A stretch of 64,000 bases of DNA from Clostridium muellerianum (GTDB lineage Bacteria; Bacillota; Clostridia; Clostridiales; Clostridiaceae): positions 62,001-126,000 of the forward strand of contig NZ_JABBNI010000011.1 in the NCBI RefSeq assembly GCF_012926525.1. Direction: 5' to 3'. Positions 46,608 to 56,793 of this stretch are shown piece after piece (the first letter of the stretch is position 1; each line of letters opens with the position of its first letter). The position numbers and the translations under genes were made by a program. The notes beneath the pieces were generated by a model. It was not told the origin of the DNA. It made no database searches and saw nothing but the letters and a program-made list of their open reading frames with translations.

Positions 46608-48593
46608 ATGGGAGAGTTTAAGATACATTCTAAATTTAAGCCTACAGGGGATCAGCCAGAAGCTATAAATAGTATAGTAAAAAGTATAAATAGTAATGAA
46701 AAGTTTCAAACTCTTTTAGGAGTTACAGGGTCAGGTAAAACTTTTACAATGGCAAATGTAATTGAACGTGTAAAAAAGCCAACTTTAGTTTTAGCTCATA
46801 ATAAAACTTTAGCAGCACAATTATGTTCGGAGTTTAGAGAGTTTTTCCCGGATAATTGTGTAGAGTATTTTGTATCTTATTATGATTATTATCAACCGGA
46901 AGCTTATGTTGCTCAAACAGATACCTATATAGAAAAGGATGCTTCAATAAATGATGAAATAGATAAATTAAGACATTCAGCAACTTCTGCTTTGTTAGAA
47001 AGAAGAGATGTAATTGTAGTAGCATCAGTATCTTGTATATATGGATTAGGAAATCCGGAAGAATATAAGAAGCTTACTTTATCCTTAAGAGAAGGTATGA
47101 TTAAGGATAGAGATGAAGTCTTAAAAAAGCTTGTAGAAATACAGTATGAAAGAAACGAAGTGAATTTTGTAAGAGGTACATTTAGGGTAAAAGGTGATGT
47201 GCTTGATGTATTTCCTGCATCTTCCAGTGGTAAAGCTATAAGAATAGAATTTTTTGGAGATGAGATAGATAAAATAAAGGAATTTGATGCATTAACGGGG
47301 GAAACCATAGGAACTAGAAAGCATGTGTCTATATTTCCAGCATCTCACTTTGCAGCATCTAAGGAAAAGTTGGAAATGGCTATAAAATATATAGAAGTAG
47401 AATTAGAAGAAAGAGTAAGGGAACTTACATCTCAAGATAAGCTTTTAGAAGCACAGAGATTAAAGCAAAGAACTAATTTTGATATAGAAATGATGAGGGA
47501 AGTGGGCTATTGCAGCGGCATTGAAAATTATTCGAGAATAATGGATGGCAGGGCAAAAGGAACCCCGCCTCAAACACTTATAGATTATTTTCCTGAAGAC
47601 TATTTGCTTTTTATAGATGAAAGTCATGTTACTATGCCTCAAGTAAAAGCTATGTATGCTGGAGATAGATCCAGAAAAGAGTCGTTGGTGGAGTATGGAT
47701 TTAGATTACCTTCTGCTTTTGACAACAGACCTCTTAAATTCAATGAATTTGAAGAAAAATTAAATCAAGTAGTTTTTGTAAGTGCCACTCCAGCAAATTA
47801 CGAGTTGGAACATTCCACCAACGTGGCAGAACAAATAATAAGACCAACTGGACTTTTAGATCCTAAAATTGAAATTAAACCTATTAAGGGACAAATAGAT
47901 GATTTATATACAAATATATTAGAAACCATAAAAAGAGGATTTAGAATTCTTGTAACTACTCTTACAAAGAAGATGGCAGAAGATTTGTCAGATTATTTTA
48001 AGGAAATGAATATTAAAACAACATATTTACATTCTGATATAGATACCATAAAAAGAATGGAGATAATAAGAAATTTAAGAAAAGGTGAAATTGATGTTTT
48101 AATTGGAATAAATCTTTTGAGGGAAGGATTAGATATACCTGAAGTTGCTTTGGTTGCTATACTTGATGCGGATAAAGAAGGTTTTTTAAGGTCTGAACGT
48201 TCTCTTATTCAAACAATAGGAAGAGCTGCTAGAAATTCAGAAAGTAAAGTTATAATGTATGCAGACAATATGACAGATTCTATGGATAAAGCTATATCTG
48301 AAACAAATAGAAGAAGAGAAATACAGATGGAATATAATAAAAAGCATAATATAACACCTAAAACTATTAAAAAAGACATAAGAGAAGTAATTGAAGCTAC
48401 TAAGATTTTAGAGGATAAAGCACAATATGATAGTTTAGAAGAGGCTGTAGAGGCAAATAATGAAAATATAGATTTATTAATATCAAAGTATGAAAAAGAA
48501 ATGAAGCAAGCAGCTAAAGAATTGCAATTTGAATTGGCAGCTCAGTTAAGAGATAAAATACTAAAATTAAAAAAACAAAAAAATAAGAGCTAA
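46608..48593 (+). CDS. uvrB: UvrABC system protein B
   Basis: Damage-verification helicase of nucleotide excision repair. Walker A is [13 protein letters not shown]. The beta-hairpin that inserts into DNA is [20 protein letters not shown]. Helicase motif VI is [13 protein letters not shown]. The C-terminal UVR motif is [14 protein letters not shown]. At 661 aa it is complete. It lies just upstream of uvrA, and uvrC is 8 kb downstream. Confidence 0.96.
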   Translation: MGEFKIHSKFKPTGDQPEAINSIVKSINSNEKFQTLLGVTGSGKTFTMANVIERVKKPTLVLAHNKTLAAQLCSEFREFFPDNCVEYFVSYYDYYQPEAYVAQTDTYIEKDASINDEIDKLRHSATSALLERRDVIVVASVSCIYGLGNPEEYKKLTLSLREGMIKDRDEVLKKLVEIQYERNEVNFVRGTFRVKGDVLDVFPASSSGKAIRIEFFGDEIDKIKEFDALTGETIGTRKHVSIFPASHFAASKEKLEMAIKYIEVELEERVRELTSQDKLLEAQRLKQRTNFDIEMMREVGYCSGIENYSRIMDGRAKGTPPQTLIDYFPEDYLLFIDESHVTMPQVKAMYAGDRSRKESLVEYGFRLPSAFDNRPLKFNEFEEKLNQVVFVSATPANYELEHSTNVAEQIIRPTGLLDPKIEIKPIKGQIDDLYTNILETIKRGFRILVTTLTKKMAEDLSDYFKEMNIKTTYLHSDIDTIKRMEIIRNLRKGEIDVLIGINLLREGLDIPEVALVAILDADKEGFLRSERSLIQTIGRAARNSESKVIMYADNMTDSMDKAISETNRRREIQMEYNKKHNITPKTIKKDIREVIEATKILEDKAQYDSLEEAVEANNENIDLLISKYEKEMKQAAKELQFELAAQLRDKILKLKKQKNKS

Positions 48594-48660
48594 TGATTAT
48601 GAAGTGAAGTGTATTTAGGTATATTTACTATAAGAAAAATGAGGAGTGTAAATAGAAGTA

Positions 48661-51483
48661 ATGAAGGATAAAATAGTAATAAAGGGTGCCAAGGTTCATA
48701 ATTTAAAAAATGTAGATTTGGAAATTCCAAGAGATAAGTTAATTGTATTTACGGGATTATCTGGTTCAGGAAAATCCTCTTTAGCTTTTGATACATTATA
48801 TGCAGAAGGTCAAAGACGTTATGTTGAATCTCTATCTGCTTATGCAAGGCAGTTTTTAGGACAAATGAATAAGCCAGATGTAGAATATATAGAGGGATTA
48901 TCTCCAGCAATATCTATAGATCAGAAAACAACAAGCAGGAATCCTCGTTCTACTGTGGGAACTGTTACTGAAATATATGATTACTTAAGGCTTTTGTATG
49001 CAAGAATAGGAACACCGCATTGTCCTAAATGTGGAAAAGAAATAAAACAACAAACAATAGATCAAATGGTAGATAGAATAATTTCCATGGAGGAAAGGAC
49101 AAAAATTCAAGTATTGGCACCTGTAATAAGAGGACGAAAAGGAGAGCATGTAAAAGTATTAGAAAATATAAAGAAGAATGGATTTGTTAGAGCTAGAATA
49201 GATGGAAATATTGTAGAGTTAGATGAAGAAGATGTTAAGCTTACTAAAACCGTAAAACATACTATTGAAGTAGTTGTGGATAGACTTATTATTAGAGAAG
49301 ATATAAGAAGCAGGTTAGCTGATTCTATTGAAACTGCACTAAAAATATCTGATGGTATTGTTATTATAAATATTATTGGAGGAAAAGATATTTTATTTAG
49401 TGAAAAATTTGCTTGTGTTGACTGTGGTATAAGTGTAGGAGAAATAGCACCAAGAACATTTTCTTTTAACTCACCTTATGGAAAATGTGAATGCTGTGAT
49501 GGTTTAGGTACTCTTATGGAGATAGATGAAAATTTAGTGGTACCTGATAAAAGCAAGAGCATTACTGGTGGAGCTATTGAAACAATGGGCAGCGGAAGTT
49601 TAAAAGAGGATTCCTGGACTTTTAGTATATTAAAGGCACTTGCTAAGGAATATAAATTTTCTTTAAATACACCAGTTGAAAAGCTGGATCCAGAAATAAT
49701 GAATATTATATTTTATGGTACTAAGGGACATAAGATAAAAGGAAAGTATAAAGGCGAAAATGGAGTAATGGAATTCAACCATGCTTTTGAAGGTGTTATT
49801 AATAATTTAAAAAGAAGGTACTTAGAAACTAATTCTGATTACATTAAAAGCCAGATTGAATCATATATGAGCGATACGCCATGTACTGAGTGTGGTGGAA
49901 CTAGACTTAAGAAAGAGGCTTTAGCTGTTACTGTTGGAGAAAAAAATATAGCAGAGTTTTGCAAAATGTCCATAAAGGATGAATTGAAGTTCTTAGATGA
50001 AGTTGAATTGTCGGAAAAAAATAAGGTAATTAGTGACCAGATATTAAAAGAAATAAAAAGCAGATTAAAGTTTTTGATAGATGTAGGACTTGATTATTTA
50101 AATTTATCTAGAGCTTCAGGAACTTTATCTGGAGGGGAATCACAAAGAATAAGACTTGCAACTCAGGTGGGATCAAGCTTAGTAGGTGTATTATACATTC
50201 TTGATGAACCAAGTATAGGGCTTCATCAAAGAGATAACGATAGATTAATTGCTACCTTAAAACATTTAAGGGATATTGGTAACACTTTAGTTGTAGTAGA
50301 ACATGATGAAGATACAATGAGAGAAGCAGATTTTATTGTAGACATAGGTCCGGGAGCAGGAGAACATGGTGGAGAAATAGTGGAAGCAGGAAATATTGAT
50401 AAGATAATTAGCAATAAACGATCTATAACAGGTCAGTATTTAAGTGGAGAAAAGAAAATACTTATTCCTGCACATAGGAGAGCTGGTAATGGAAAATATA
50501 TAACAGTAAAAGGAGCTAGACAAAATAATTTAAAAAACATAGATGTAAAATTTCCTTTAGGAATGTTTACATGCATTACAGGGGTTTCAGGATCAGGAAA
50601 AAGTACTTTAGTAAATGAAGTATTGTACAAAGGATTAAATAAGATACTAAATAAATCTAAGAATAATCCAGGACTTCATAAGAATATACTTGGAGTAGAA
50701 AATATAGATAAAATCATAAATATAGATCAGAGTCCTATAGGAAGAACTCCAAGATCTAATCCGGCTACGTATACAGGAGTTTTTGACATCATAAGGGAAG
50801 TTTTTGCTAGTACTTCAGAATCTAAAATGAAGGGATATAAGCCGGGAAGATTTAGTTTTAATGTTAAAGGTGGAAGATGTGAAGCCTGCAGTGGAGATGG
50901 AATAATAAAGATAGAGATGCAGTTTTTATCAGATGTATATGTACCATGTGATGTTTGTAAAGGAAAAAGATATAATAATGAAACTTTACAGGTTAAGTAT
51001 AAAGGTAAAAATATCGATGATATTTTGAATATGACAGTAGAGGAAGCCTTACAGTTCTTTGAAAATATACCTAGGATAAAAAATAAATTGCAAACCCTTA
51101 TGGATGTAGGGCTTGGATATGTAAAACTAGGTCAGCCATCAACCCAATTGTCGGGAGGAGAGGCTCAAAGAATAAAATTAGCATATGAATTATCTAAAAG
51201 AAGTACCGGGAAGACTCTGTATATTTTAGATGAGCCAACCACAGGGCTTCACATAGATGATGTAAGCAAACTTATAAGTATATTGCAAAGAATTGTAGAC
51301 ACGGGAAATACAGTGATCGTCATAGAACATAATTTGGATGTTATAAAATGTGCTGACTGTATTATAGATCTTGGTCCAGAAGGTGGAGAAAAAGGCGGAG
51401 AAGTTATTTTTGTTGGAAAACCAGAGGAAATAGTAAAAAGTAGCAGGTCTTATACAGGACAATATTTAAAAAAGATGTTATAA
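48661..51483 (+). CDS. uvrA: UvrABC system protein A
   Basis: Damage-recognition ATPase with two ABC modules. Walker A motifs are [20 protein letters not shown] and [15 protein letters not shown], and signatures are [12 protein letters not shown] and [12 protein letters not shown]. Zinc cysteines are seen in [17 protein letters not shown] and [12 protein letters not shown]. At 940 aa it is the normal size. It follows uvrB after a 67-bp gap. A terminator follows. Confidence 0.96.
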   Translation: MKDKIVIKGAKVHNLKNVDLEIPRDKLIVFTGLSGSGKSSLAFDTLYAEGQRRYVESLSAYARQFLGQMNKPDVEYIEGLSPAISIDQKTTSRNPRSTVGTVTEIYDYLRLLYARIGTPHCPKCGKEIKQQTIDQMVDRIISMEERTKIQVLAPVIRGRKGEHVKVLENIKKNGFVRARIDGNIVELDEEDVKLTKTVKHTIEVVVDRLIIREDIRSRLADSIETALKISDGIVIINIIGGKDILFSEKFACVDCGISVGEIAPRTFSFNSPYGKCECCDGLGTLMEIDENLVVPDKSKSITGGAIETMGSGSLKEDSWTFSILKALAKEYKFSLNTPVEKLDPEIMNIIFYGTKGHKIKGKYKGENGVMEFNHAFEGVINNLKRRYLETNSDYIKSQIESYMSDTPCTECGGTRLKKEALAVTVGEKNIAEFCKMSIKDELKFLDEVELSEKNKVISDQILKEIKSRLKFLIDVGLDYLNLSRASGTLSGGESQRIRLATQVGSSLVGVLYILDEPSIGLHQRDNDRLIATLKHLRDIGNTLVVVEHDEDTMREADFIVDIGPGAGEHGGEIVEAGNIDKIISNKRSITGQYLSGEKKILIPAHRRAGNGKYITVKGARQNNLKNIDVKFPLGMFTCITGVSGSGKSTLVNEVLYKGLNKILNKSKNNPGLHKNILGVENIDKIINIDQSPIGRTPRSNPATYTGVFDIIREVFASTSESKMKGYKPGRFSFNVKGGRCEACSGDGIIKIEMQFLSDVYVPCDVCKGKRYNNETLQVKYKGKNIDDILNMTVEEALQFFENIPRIKNKLQTLMDVGLGYVKLGQPSTQLSGGEAQRIKLAYELSKRSTGKTLYILDEPTTGLHIDDVSKLISILQRIVDTGNTVIVIEHNLDVIKCADCIIDLGPEGGEKGGEVIFVGKPEEIVKSSRSYTGQYLKKML

Positions 51484-51489
51484 TTTAAT

Positions 51490-51527
51490 AAGACTAGCAG
51501 CTAATCTACTCTGATGCTAGTCTTTTC
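51490..51527 (+). terminator. terminator after uvrA
   Basis: AAGACTAGCA pairs with TGCTAGTCTT, followed by TTC. Confidence 0.75.
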
Positions 51528-51588
51528 ATGTGTAAGAGGTATATTAAGTAAAGTTCATTAAAAAGTATAGGAGCAAGAAGGTGATTAT

Positions 51589-52026
51589 ATGGATCTGAAT
51601 AAATTAAGTTTAATCTTTAAAATTATAATAATAGCTATAGTTTACATTATAATTTTTTTAGCTCTTAGAATAATGTATAAAGATATAAAAGGCGGGGGCA
51701 AAAAAAATAAAAGAAGAAATAGAAAATCTTTTGGATTAGAAGTTATCAATGCTGGTAACAATTCTAACTTAAGAAAAGGTGCTGTTATACCTATTCATGG
51801 TGAAATAAGCGTAGGAAGAAAAAGTGGGAATTTTATTGTATTGGACGACCCATATGCATCAGGTTATCATGCAAGGATATTTTTAAAAAACAATGATTGC
51901 ATATTAGAAGATTTAAATAGTACTAATGGCACATTATTAAACGGAAATAAATTAAAAGGCAGGAAGTATTTAAATTCAGGTGATGAAATTACAATAGGAA
52001 ACACATCATTTAAAGTAATAAGGTAA
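51589..52026 (+). CDS. membrane-anchored FHA-domain protein
   Basis: A 145-aa protein with an N-terminal membrane helix (IIIIAIVYIIIFLALRI). A basic linker and a C-terminal forkhead-associated domain follow. The FHA signature residues are in VGRKSGNFIVL, SGYHARIF and EDLNSTNGTLLNGNKL. FHA domains bind phosphothreonine. It is first in an operon with RodA/FtsW and a penicillin-binding protein, as in the mycobacterial fhaB-rodA-pbpA cluster, suggesting phospho-dependent control of wall synthesis. No kinase gene is in this cluster. Confidence 0.88.
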   Translation: MDLNKLSLIFKIIIIAIVYIIIFLALRIMYKDIKGGGKKNKRRNRKSFGLEVINAGNNSNLRKGAVIPIHGEISVGRKSGNFIVLDDPYASGYHARIFLKNNDCILEDLNSTNGTLLNGNKLKGRKYLNSGDEITIGNTSFKVIR

Positions 52027-52063
52027 GATTAAATTTTTAATTTAAAATTGGTGGTGAGTGAAT

Positions 52064-53266
52064 TTGGATACTAGTAGAGATGAGAAAAAACTTTTAAGAT
52101 ATACATACCTTTTGTGTTTGGTGTGTTTTGCTAATTTGGCTGTGCTTAAGCAACCACTAGATAGGAATGCTATGGTTATGGCTGTAGTTACATGTTTGCT
52201 TATAGGATATTCTTATTTTATAATAAGAAAGTTTTTTTCTGATGGAGATAAATACATTTTTATATTTTCAAGCATACTATCTGTCATAGGTATTGTTATG
52301 ATATATAGATTAAATATGGCTAGTTCTATAAAGCAAATTATATGGTTTGCTATAGGAGTAACAGGCTTTATATTGATAGTTGTTGTACTTCCAGACTTAA
52401 AAAGTTTTAGTAAATATAAGTATATATATTTAGTAATTACTATAGTTTTTATGGGGGTTGCTACGTTATTTGGTAGGGAAGTTAATGGTTCTAAAAACTG
52501 GATTTTCATAGGAAGCTATGGATTTCAACCATCGGAATTTGGTAAACTATTTTTAGTAGCCTATCTAGCATCTGCTTTAAAGGAATATAAAAATTTTAAA
52601 AATTTAATAGAGCCAGGAATAGTAGTAATGCTATGCTTAGGATTTATGGTATTACAAAGAGACTTAGGATCTGCGCTTATATTTTTTGGAATATCAATAA
52701 CTATGTTATATATAGCTACATCTAAATTTAAGTATGTAATTGCATGTTTTGCGTTATCTTCAATAGGAGCTGTAGCAAGTTATAAGCTTTTTGATCATGT
52801 AAGAACAAGAGTATTAATATGGCAGAATCCTTGGCCATATGCTACAACAAAGAGTTATCAGGTAGTACAGTCTATGTTTTCTATAGCATCAGGAGGACTC
52901 ACAGGATCAGGACTTGGACTTGGACATCCAGAATATGTTCCAGTTAATACTACAGATTTTATATTTGCAGCATTATGTGAAGAGTTAGGGATACTTATAG
53001 GTTTCGCTATAATAATATTGTATTTCTTACTTTTTTACAGATGTATGAGGGCTGCGGTATATGAAGAAGATAATTTTTCAAGGCTTTTAGCAGTAGGATA
53101 TGCGGCTATGATTGCATCACAAGTTTTGGTTATAGTAGGGGGAGTTATGAATGCTATTCCACTTACAGGTATAACATTACCTCTTGTAAGTTATGGAGGA
53201 AGTTCTATGCTTATTACGTTTTTTTCTTTAGGTATAATTCAGAAGATATCAGAAGAGGGTAGGTAG
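52064..53266 (+). CDS. RodA/FtsW/SpoVE-family peptidoglycan polymerase
   Basis: A 400-aa SEDS glycosyltransferase with about ten membrane helices that polymerises lipid II with its partner PBP. Motifs include REVNGSKNWIFIGSYGFQPS, LQRDLGSALIFFG and the C-terminal TGITLPLVSYGGSSML. The TTG at 52064 fits the GGTGGTGAG site better than the GTG at 52058. Four bases separate its stop from the PBP start. RodA versus FtsW role cannot be decided from sequence alone. Confidence 0.9.
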   Translation: MDTSRDEKKLLRYTYLLCLVCFANLAVLKQPLDRNAMVMAVVTCLLIGYSYFIIRKFFSDGDKYIFIFSSILSVIGIVMIYRLNMASSIKQIIWFAIGVTGFILIVVVLPDLKSFSKYKYIYLVITIVFMGVATLFGREVNGSKNWIFIGSYGFQPSEFGKLFLVAYLASALKEYKNFKNLIEPGIVVMLCLGFMVLQRDLGSALIFFGISITMLYIATSKFKYVIACFALSSIGAVASYKLFDHVRTRVLIWQNPWPYATTKSYQVVQSMFSIASGGLTGSGLGLGHPEYVPVNTTDFIFAALCEELGILIGFAIIILYFLLFYRCMRAAVYEEDNFSRLLAVGYAAMIASQVLVIVGGVMNAIPLTGITLPLVSYGGSSMLITFFSLGIIQKISEEGR

Positions 53267-53269
53267 ATT

Positions 53270-54697
53270 ATGAATGATATATCAAATAACATAAAAAAGG
53301 TTCTTATGATTTTTTTGATATGCTTTATAGGGTTAATATCCTATATAACTTATTTTGAAATGGTTGAAGGTCCTAAGATAGTAAATAATTCATATAATAG
53401 AAGGCTGTGGGTTAAAAGAAATGAAGTTTTAAGAGGAACTATTTATGATAGAAATGGAAAGCCTCTTACTAAAAGTTCTAGGGTTAACCAAGAAACTCAA
53501 AAAAGAGAATATACAGGTGGAGAAATATTTGCACATGCATTAGGATATGTAGATATAAAATACGGTATCACAGGCTTAGAAAGAAAATATGATAAGGAAT
53601 TAATGGATACTGATATTGAAGATAATATTAAGAGTTTAATAAAAAATAAAGGTAAAGAACAAGAAAAAATAGGTGATAGTTTAAAAACTACTTTAGATTA
53701 TGATGTTCAAAATAAAGCCTATGAGCTTTTAGGAGATAATAAGGGTGCTGTGGTAGCACTAAATCCTAAAACAGGAGAGGTTTTATCTATAGTTTCAAAG
53801 CCATCTTTTAATCCTAATAACTTACAAGAAATATGGCAATCTGTAAATACTGATCAAAATAGGCCTCTTTTAAACAGGGCTACAACAGGATTATATCCGC
53901 CGGGATCAACCTTTAAAACAGTTACAGCTGTAAGTGCATTAGAGAATATGCCTGGCATTAGAAATAGGACATTTGAAGATAACGGAGAATTAAGAATAAG
54001 TGATAAATATTCGCTTCATAATTTTGCAGGTGAAACATTTGGAAGTATAGATTTTAAAAATGGTTATGTTCATTCAAGTAACGTAGTGTTTGGTACTTTG
54101 GGACTAGAACTTGGAAATGACAAATTAAAGGAAACATCAGAAAAATTTTTCTTTAATAAGGATATACCAGCAGATGGAATTCCAGTAGAACAGAGTAAGT
54201 TCCCTACTTTAAAAAAGTATGAAAAAGGAAGTATTGCTCAAAGTGCTATTGGGCAGAGTAGTGATTTAGCAAGTCCACTTCAAATGGCATTAGTTTCAGC
54301 AACTATAGCCAATGGTGGTACAATGATGAAACCTCAATTAGTAAAAGAAGTGGTAACAAGTAAAGGACAGCTTGTTAAATCAGTGCAGCCAGAATCATTA
54401 GGTCAAATTATTTCTACAAATACTGCCAATACTATGAGAGATTTTATGAAATCTGTTGTTGAAGAAGGAACTGGTGGAAATGCTTCTATTGAGGGAGTGG
54501 AGGTGTGCGGTAAAACAGGAACAGCTGACCATCAAGAGAATGGTAAGGATGCTCCACCTCATTCATGGTTTATAGGTTTTGCTCCTTATGATGATCCACA
54601 GGTAGCAGTAGCAGTAATTGTGGAGAATGGAGGACAAGGAGGTAAGGCAGCAGCTAGTATAGCATCAGAAGTAATGAGAACAGCTTTAAAAAAGTAG
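53270..54697 (+). CDS. class B penicillin-binding protein (PbpA-like transpeptidase)
   Basis: Peptidoglycan D,D-transpeptidase with an N-terminal membrane anchor (VLMIFLICFIGLISYITYF). A short dimerisation domain (LRGTIYDRNGKPL) precedes the catalytic domain. Active-site motifs are PPGSTFKTVT (SxxK), HSSNVVF (SxN) and CGKTGTADH (KTG). At 475 aa it is a small class B enzyme like mycobacterial PbpA. It is translated directly after the SEDS polymerase. Confidence 0.92.
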   Translation: MNDISNNIKKVLMIFLICFIGLISYITYFEMVEGPKIVNNSYNRRLWVKRNEVLRGTIYDRNGKPLTKSSRVNQETQKREYTGGEIFAHALGYVDIKYGITGLERKYDKELMDTDIEDNIKSLIKNKGKEQEKIGDSLKTTLDYDVQNKAYELLGDNKGAVVALNPKTGEVLSIVSKPSFNPNNLQEIWQSVNTDQNRPLLNRATTGLYPPGSTFKTVTAVSALENMPGIRNRTFEDNGELRISDKYSLHNFAGETFGSIDFKNGYVHSSNVVFGTLGLELGNDKLKETSEKFFFNKDIPADGIPVEQSKFPTLKKYEKGSIAQSAIGQSSDLASPLQMALVSATIANGGTMMKPQLVKEVVTSKGQLVKSVQPESLGQIISTNTANTMRDFMKSVVEEGTGGNASIEGVEVCGKTGTADHQENGKDAPPHSWFIGFAPYDDPQVAVAVIVENGGQGGKAAASIASEVMRTALKK

Positions 54698-54718
54698 AAA
54701 ATAAAGGTGGTGCTTAAT

Positions 54719-55615
54719 TTGAAAATTGAAGATATTAATAAAGCCAGTAATGGAGATGTCATTGAAGTTCTAGCAATGGTAAATGATAAAAGAACAGGAT
54801 ATAAAAAGGACGGAAGCCCTTATATTATTATGATAATGCAAGATAACACAGGCTCTATATCTTTTCCAGTATGGGATAACTATGATAGATTAATGAATTC
54901 AATGGAAGAGGGGAGCATTGTACATGTAAAGGGATTTGCAGGAAGTTTTAATGGAAATATGCAAATAAAAAATCCTGTAATACAGGTAGTTCAGAAAGAT
55001 GTAAATTATTCAGATTTTGTACCGTATTATGATGTTCCTAAAGAACTTATTGAATATTTTATTGAAACTATAAATAAATTAGAGGATAGGTATAAAAAGA
55101 TAGCTGTGGCGGCTACAGGCGCACTAGGATATAGTGAGGAAAGATGGAATGCATTTTTAAATTGTGTTGCAGCGGAAAAATTTCATGGTAATAAGAGGGG
55201 AGGACTTTTTATACATACTGTAGGTGTCATGAAAACTATGGAAAGTATATTGAGTAATTATATAGATAATCCATTTTATATGAATGCAAGTAGTGTGATA
55301 AATAAAGACAGACTTATATTAAAAGCAGTAGTGCATGATGTTATGAAAATAAAAGAATATCAGTACGATGGTGTAATAAAAAGGAAGCCTATAAAATTGG
55401 ATCATATAATAATGGGGGCAGCATATATATCAGAAATAAATAAAGAAGTAGGAAATGTTCTTTCAGAAGAAGAGTTAGATGATATATGCTATTCTATACT
55501 TTCACATCATGGTGAGTTTGGAAAATTTGAAACTAAGGGCGTAGAAGATATATTGTTAAATGTAGCTGATATAGTAGATAGCCAAATTGTAAATGCTGTA
55601 GAAAATAAAATATAG
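54719..55615 (+). CDS. YhaM-like 3'-5' exoribonuclease (OB fold plus HD domain)
   Basis: The N-terminal ~90 residues form an OB fold (SPYIIMIMQDNTGSISFPVW). The HD phosphohydrolase domain follows, with HTVGVMKTM, VHDVMKIKEY, SHHGEFGKFE and LLNVADIVDSQI. YhaM trims RNA from the 3' end. The protein is 298 aa, slightly shorter than Bacillus YhaM. The TTG at 54719 (MKIEDINKASNG) lies six bases after AAAGGTGGTG. It is probably co-transcribed with the PBP. Its terminator appears to have been split by a 159-bp element. Confidence 0.85.
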   Translation: MKIEDINKASNGDVIEVLAMVNDKRTGYKKDGSPYIIMIMQDNTGSISFPVWDNYDRLMNSMEEGSIVHVKGFAGSFNGNMQIKNPVIQVVQKDVNYSDFVPYYDVPKELIEYFIETINKLEDRYKKIAVAATGALGYSEERWNAFLNCVAAEKFHGNKRGGLFIHTVGVMKTMESILSNYIDNPFYMNASSVINKDRLILKAVVHDVMKIKEYQYDGVIKRKPIKLDHIIMGAAYISEINKEVGNVLSEEELDDICYSILSHHGEFGKFETKGVEDILLNVADIVDSQIVNAVENKI

Positions 55616-55636
55616 ATTGGCATTAAGTGAAAAACT

Positions 55637-55839
55637 AAAGCTATGAAATTAGGCATCTGAAATAAAATAACAAGTCCAATATGTGACGGATATTTTTGTA
55701 AGACAAGGAGACAGGTTCCGCAGATAGTTGTGCTATCTAAGGGTTCTGTGAACGTAGTGTTATAAAAAATAGACTAGCATATGGACTTGTTATTTTATTT
55801 CAGATGCCTCAAGGTGTTAAACCTATATTTCATAGCTTT
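55637..55839 (+). terminator. terminator split by repeat copy A
   Basis: AAAGCTATGAAAT (55637-55649) is the exact complement of ATTTCATAGCTTT (55827-55839), and a T-rich sequence follows the right arm. The 159-bp element fills almost the whole loop. The simplest reading is a normal terminator into which the element inserted. Confidence 0.65.
55651..55809 (+). repeat. 159-bp palindromic element, copy A
   Basis: Ends of 27 bp (55651-55677 and 55783-55809) are perfect inverted repeats starting AGGCATCTGAAATAAAATAA. The apical core reads GACAAGGAGACAGGTTCCGC, then GATAGTTGTGCTATC and AAGGGTTCTGT. GATAG-TTGTG-CTATC forms a small hairpin. ACAGGTTCC and GGGTTCTGT pair if G-U wobbles are allowed, with one mismatch. 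It is colinear with copy B at 24995-25153 on the opposite strand, with the same 159-bp length. There is no open frame. It may be a non-coding RNA or a mobile palindrome. Confidence 0.8.
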
Positions 55840-56127
55840 TATATTTCTATTTACTTTATAGTTATGTTAAAAAAGAAATTCGCTAAATTTATAATATAAA
55901 TATTGTTTGAAAATGAATTATAAATGACATGTGTAGCAACAATCTGTCACCATAAATAGCAATATCTTACATAAATTTTTAAGTTTTATATTTTCCCGGG
56001 AAATTTTGTTGTAAAAAGTAAAATTATTATTATTTTAATGATATAATATAGTCAATAATAGGGTTATTTAAAATTGCCATAAAAATACAAACTGAATTGT
56101 TTTTTTATGGTATAAAAAGGAGAAAAT

Positions 56128-56736
56128 ATGAAAGGAAAAACTCATGCAGGCCTTGGAATAGTTACTTTTTTATCAGTTTATAATAATTTGCCAGGAAAAT
56201 TTAATTATATTGGTATGATGGTAGTTATTTTGGCATCAGTTTTGCCGGATATTGATCATCCTAAAAGTATTATAAATAAGTATATATTGCCGTTTAGAAA
56301 TAAAGCTACAAAGGTTACTTTATATATGTGTTTGGGTATAATAATTTTATGGTATGATTATTTGTATGCAAAACAACCTGCATTTAAGGCATTAGGAGTT
56401 TCTTTTATGATGATAGCCATATCATCCCATAGAAATGGATTAACCCATAGTCTTTCAGGCATGATTATATTTTCTTTTATAGTGGGATATATAGGAAATA
56501 TGTATAACATACATTATCTGGTATATTATTTCATGATAGGTTATGGGATGCATTTATTATGTGATATGGCAACTAATAGAGGGGTTCCTCTCTTATATCC
56601 TTTTAAAAACAAAAAAGTGAAATTGCCTATTACGTATAAAACTAATTCAAAAATAGGTAATTCTATAGAAGAATTACTTATGGTATTTGGACTTTTATTT
56701 ATAATATACAAGCTTCCTCAAATTTTTGCAAAGTAA
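56128..56736 (+). CDS. YdjM-like membrane-bound metal-dependent hydrolase
   Basis: A 202-aa membrane protein with four or five helices. The family motifs are THAGLG at the N-terminus, LPDIDHPKSI, HRNGLTHSLSG and GMHLLCDMATNRGVPLL. The histidine and aspartate residues form the presumed metal site. Family members (LexA-regulated YdjM in E. coli) have no firmly known substrate. AAAAGGAG precedes the ATG. It is probably a single gene upstream of uvrC. Confidence 0.88.
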   Translation: MKGKTHAGLGIVTFLSVYNNLPGKFNYIGMMVVILASVLPDIDHPKSIINKYILPFRNKATKVTLYMCLGIIILWYDYLYAKQPAFKALGVSFMMIAISSHRNGLTHSLSGMIIFSFIVGYIGNMYNIHYLVYYFMIGYGMHLLCDMATNRGVPLLYPFKNKKVKLPITYKTNSKIGNSIEELLMVFGLLFIIYKLPQIFAK

Positions 56737-56793
56737 TGTTTAGTAAAAATATGCATTGGTTAAATAATATTCAGATATTTTAGGAGTGATCAT

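Larger units (their letters stand above)
55616..56127. other. intergenic stretch with 159-bp repeat inside a terminator
   Basis: Contains the interrupted terminator (arms 55637-55649 and 55827-55839) and repeat copy A. The stretch from 55840 to 56127 is AT-rich, and I see only a weak promoter-like ATATAAT near 56040. Confidence 0.6.
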
